From Adineta steineri (Eukaryota > Rotifera > Eurotatoria > Adinetida > Adinetidae): a stretch of 64,000 bases of DNA. The position numbers and the translations under genes were made by a program. Where the stretch lies: the NCBI GenBank assembly GCA_905250115.1, contig CAJNOI010000059.1:310001-374000 (forward strand). The letters are read 5' to 3'. The notes beneath the pieces were generated by a model. That model saw nothing but the letters and a program-made list of their open reading frames with translations. It did not search any database and was not told the origin of the DNA. Shown piece by piece: positions 63,641 through 64,000 of this stretch (positions within the stretch are counted from its first letter, which is position 1; each line of letters opens with the position of its first letter).

Positions 63641-64000
63641 AAACAAACAATTAACTTAGGAAAAAGAAAGTAAAAGAATGTGTATTGTAAGTGTGTGTAA
63701 CCATTTTTTTTATACATTCTCTCGGTTTTTTTTCTATTGTATCTAAACAAGGAGAATAAACGTACTTATTATTGTTGTTATTAAAAACTAGTCTTATGTT
63801 TGTTTTTCATTAGTTAGATAGATGCATATATATATATCAGAAAGAAAAGAGAAATTGTCCTTCACGAGTAATTTTTGTCCTACTAATGAAGTGAGACTAC
63901 TTTATCAATTATCCAATATTGAAGTTAACTGTTGGAAAAATATAGAAATATAAGAATTAGTTATATTATTTGAAGAGATAGAAGCTTACATTTATAAAAT

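Noticed and set aside
1..64000. CRISPR arrays, bacterial operons, rRNA or tRNA genes, transposase or reverse transcriptase genes
   Set aside because: No spaced direct repeats, no tRNA B-box with cloverleaf and no polymerase or transposase motifs were seen. The window is eukaryotic.

Overview
The window looks like nuclear DNA from a bdelloid rotifer. It is AT-rich, its introns are short GT-AG introns (often 44-60 bp), its genes are intron-dense on both strands, and it contains a mono-ADP-ribosyltransferase/TPR protein of a kind that is abundant in bdelloids. Degenerate TGTGGG/CCCACA-type tracts, which resemble the reported bdelloid telomere unit, support this. The assignment is inferred from gene content and no species is claimed. 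All exon models were built by hand from splice signals and reading phase. Each complete model below closes to a whole number of codons.

Left third (1-22 kb). The minus strand from 1 to 7,568 carries the 5' end of a gene that continues off the left edge. Six alternative first exons, each with its own ATG, all stop in phase 0 and can all join one shared exon at 104-236. A small plus-strand gene with a clear TATA box lies at 10,910. A near-perfect palindrome of about 490 bp (foldback element) lies at 11,817-12,307. Next come three tandem minus-strand genes for neuronal-calcium-sensor EF-hand proteins with identical exon architecture (12,486-17,823). They are followed by a two-domain transmembrane carboxypeptidase D (18,381-21,918).

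Middle (22-47 kb). A NUFIP1-like zinc-finger gene (plus) is followed by a mitochondrial ECHDC3-like gene (plus). That gene converges on an ADP-ribosyltransferase/TPR gene (minus) whose catalytic ExE motif is degraded. An unrecognised five-exon gene (minus) follows. From 35.8 to 42.5 kb is a gene-poor stretch with two adjacent inverted-repeat elements, a degraded third one and telomere-like tracts. A 1,019-residue unrecognised protein (42,574-47,258, plus) ends in what looks like an interrupted RING finger.

Right third (47-64 kb). A 5 kb gene-free stretch holds another TIR element. Then four plus-strand genes follow: an unrecognised 170-residue protein, a GRASP55/65 Golgi protein with an unusual histidine-rich tail, a ZYG11/ZER1 N-degron receptor and the spliceosomal protein SmE. 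The last three are closely spaced. Many starts have a strong 3' splice site a few bases upstream, which fits spliced-leader trans-splicing (known in rotifers) or 5'UTR introns.

No rRNA, tRNA, CRISPR array or intact retroelement or transposase gene was seen. The genes are mostly housekeeping or signalling functions (calcium sensing, peptide processing, Golgi stacking, protein degradation, splicing) and do not form one pathway.
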